From Clostridium sp. CM027 (GTDB lineage Bacteria; Bacillota; Clostridia; Clostridiales; Clostridiaceae): 64,000 nt of DNA. The position numbers and the translations under genes are program-made. Under the pieces are notes generated by a model. The model searched no databases and had not been told where the DNA came from. It saw nothing but the letters and a program-made list of their open reading frames with translations. The stretch is from contig NZ_CP077725.1 in the NCBI RefSeq assembly GCF_024730565.1, positions 2,108,001 to 2,172,000 on the forward strand, written 5' to 3'. Below, piece by piece: positions 62,865-64,000 of the stretch. Position 1 is the stretch's first letter; each line of letters starts with the position of its first letter.

Positions 62865-63871
62865 GTGTCATAAATTATCTTAAAGAAAAATCAATTCAAA
62901 TTATTCTTGTTCTTTTATCCTATGTTATTAGCACTGGTATACTATATCTGTTTAATGTTAAAAGTTCTGTTATTATTTTCATTTGTGGTATATTGCTTTT
63001 CTGTTATATTTCTGGATTATGCTTTGACTATTACAGAATGAAGCATTTTTACAGCGAACTGCTTTTAATTTTTCAAAATCTTGATGAAAAGACATATATC
63101 ACTGATATTGTTGAAGCACCGCATTTTTTTAGTGGTCAGGTTTTTTATCAGATTTTGAAAGACTCAACAAAGGTCATGAATGATAATATCGCAAGCTTTA
63201 AAATATCACAGCGAAACTATCACGATTATATTGAATTATGGGTGCATGAAATCAAAACACCTATTACGGCAATCAATTTGATTATAGCAAATAACAAATC
63301 ACCTATATCGCATCAAATACAATCTGAAATTGATCGAATTGAAGGTTATGTTGAGCAAACACTTTACTATGCCAGAAGTAATACGCTTTATGAAGATTAT
63401 CAGATAGAGACGACTCGTCTCTCATCCATAGTCAATAGCACAATAAAAAGCTGCTCAATGAGTATCATACGAATGAGTGGCAAAATACAAATGAAAGATT
63501 TGGAATTAGATGTAACAACTGACCCTAAATGGATTATATTTATTTTGAAACAACTCATTGATAATGCAATCAAGTATCGAAGTGATAAACTAATAATTTC
63601 ATTTTATACGAGGCAAGTAGTATCAGGCACCATTCTGAATGTTCATGATAACGGCATAGGCATTCCCCCTGAGGATATACCTCGCGTTTTTGATAGGGGA
63701 TTTACAGGACATCATGGTAGATCATATATGAAATCCACGGGAATGGGACTTTATCTATGTAAAATATTATGCAAAAAATTAGGATTAGATATAACCGTTC
63801 AGTTTTCTGAACCTTCTGGAACTACAATGATGATTTTCTTTCCTAATAAGCTGAAAATATTTGACGAGTAG
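62861..63871 (+). CDS. bceS: BceS-type intramembrane-sensing histidine kinase
   Basis: 336 residues. Two transmembrane helices close together (about 12-30 and 35-55) with almost no outside loop, as in BceS kinases which read the signal from the BceAB transporter. H box WVHEIKTPITA, N box LIDNAIKYRSD, and G boxes DNGIGIPPED and STGMGLYLCKI. It pairs with the regulator by a 4-nt overlap. The last 120 bp of the window hold a terminator-like hairpin and no other gene. Confidence 0.9.
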   Translation: MSVINYLKEKSIQIILVLLSYVISTGILYLFNVKSSVIIFICGILLFCYISGLCFDYYRMKHFYSELLLIFQNLDEKTYITDIVEAPHFFSGQVFYQILKDSTKVMNDNIASFKISQRNYHDYIELWVHEIKTPITAINLIIANNKSPISHQIQSEIDRIEGYVEQTLYYARSNTLYEDYQIETTRLSSIVNSTIKSCSMSIIRMSGKIQMKDLELDVTTDPKWIIFILKQLIDNAIKYRSDKLIISFYTRQVVSGTILNVHDNGIGIPPEDIPRVFDRGFTGHHGRSYMKSTGMGLYLCKILCKKLGLDITVQFSEPSGTTMMIFFPNKLKIFDE

Positions 63872-63938
63872 TAACCTTTAGGGGTTCTTCCTCAAAGTAT
63901 CCTGAGGCCACTGTAGATGTGAAATAAAATACAACTAA

Positions 63939-63985
63939 AAAATAGATAGAGCATCATAGAATACTATGTGCCTACCTATTTTCTA
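63939..63985 (+). terminator. Terminator-like hairpin after bceRS
   Basis: An imperfect long stem (AAAATAGATAGAGCATCATAG against CTATGTGCCTACCTATTTT, with bulges) ending in TTTTCTATAAAT, about 70 bp past the kinase stop. Confidence 0.55.
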
Positions 63986-64000
63986 TAAATAATATTGAGC

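Noticed and set aside
1-64000. CRISPR arrays, rRNA or tRNA genes
   Set aside because: No regularly spaced repeats with unique spacers and no recognisable RNA gene stretches seen.

Overview
The window comes from an AT-rich, low-GC Gram-positive anaerobe, almost certainly a glutamate-fermenting Clostridium of the C. tetanomorphum / C. cochlearium / C. tetani kind. Grounds: near-consensus AGGAGG ribosome binding sites, many GTG/TTG starts, an [FeFe]-hydrogenase maturase (HydF), a butyrate-type thiolase, and a full methylaspartate pathway whose proteins keep the catalytic residue numbers of the characterised clostridial enzymes (GlmS His16; GlmE Arg66/Arg100/Arg149/Glu171; methylaspartase His194/Lys331).

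Layout. (1) 1-7.1 kb: selenium/sulfur-linked genes (YgeY-type hydrolase, YedF), a 2-hydroxyacid dehydrogenase whose catalytic Arg is Ser, a truncated EamA transporter, an unknown gene, a phosphodiesterase, a copper chaperone and hydF. (2) 7.3-10.7 kb: a polysaccharide deacetylase, the 3' relic of a lost gene, an intact IS1182-family element and pssA. (3) 10.9-14.2 kb: thiolase behind a -24/-12 (sigma-54) promoter, with a sigma-54 activator gene next to it. (4) 14.4-32.2 kb: a glutamate island, all on the minus strand. Two tandem GltS Na+/glutamate symporters, a GlnK/GlnL-like two-component system, citGXC, citFED (here probably citramalate lyase), a two-subunit mesaconase, methylaspartate ammonia-lyase, glutamate mutase GlmE/GlmL/GlmS and a GntR regulator. 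Read from 32 kb downward, the genes take glutamate to methylaspartate, mesaconate, citramalate, then acetate plus pyruvate. The regulator appears to start at an ATT codon, and two copies of its likely operator flank the -10 box of its promoter.

(5) 32.4-37.9 kb: a ferritin-like DUF2383 protein, a NifX-like protein, Mrp and a DUF134 regulator whose probable operators sit in two strong promoters, a four-part CoA-disulfide reductase/rhodanese/TusA/DsrE fusion and a rhodanese. (6) 38.2-47.7 kb: a ten-gene [NiFe]-hydrogenase operon (hypF-A-B-C-D-E, small and large subunit, a second hypB lacking two metal ligands, maturation protease). (7) 47.8-55.6 kb: envelope functions (metallophosphoesterase, GH101/GH129-like lipoprotein, OmpR-type two-component system, YmaF-like protein, polysaccharide deacetylase lipoprotein, YitT-like membrane protein). 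(8) 55.9-63.9 kb: an antimicrobial-peptide defence island with a lantibiotic-immunity-type ABC transporter plus lipoprotein, a BceAB transporter followed by an overlooked 47-residue membrane peptide, and a BceRS two-component system. A TTAC-N6-GTAA dyad lies upstream of both transporter operons, and three 22-bp tandem repeats lie between bceA and bceR.

No rRNA, tRNA or CRISPR array was recognised. The more unusual items are the second HypB, the non-canonical GntR start and its operator layout, the DUF134 sites, the shared peptide-defence operator with its 22-bp repeats, and the sigma-54-driven thiolase.
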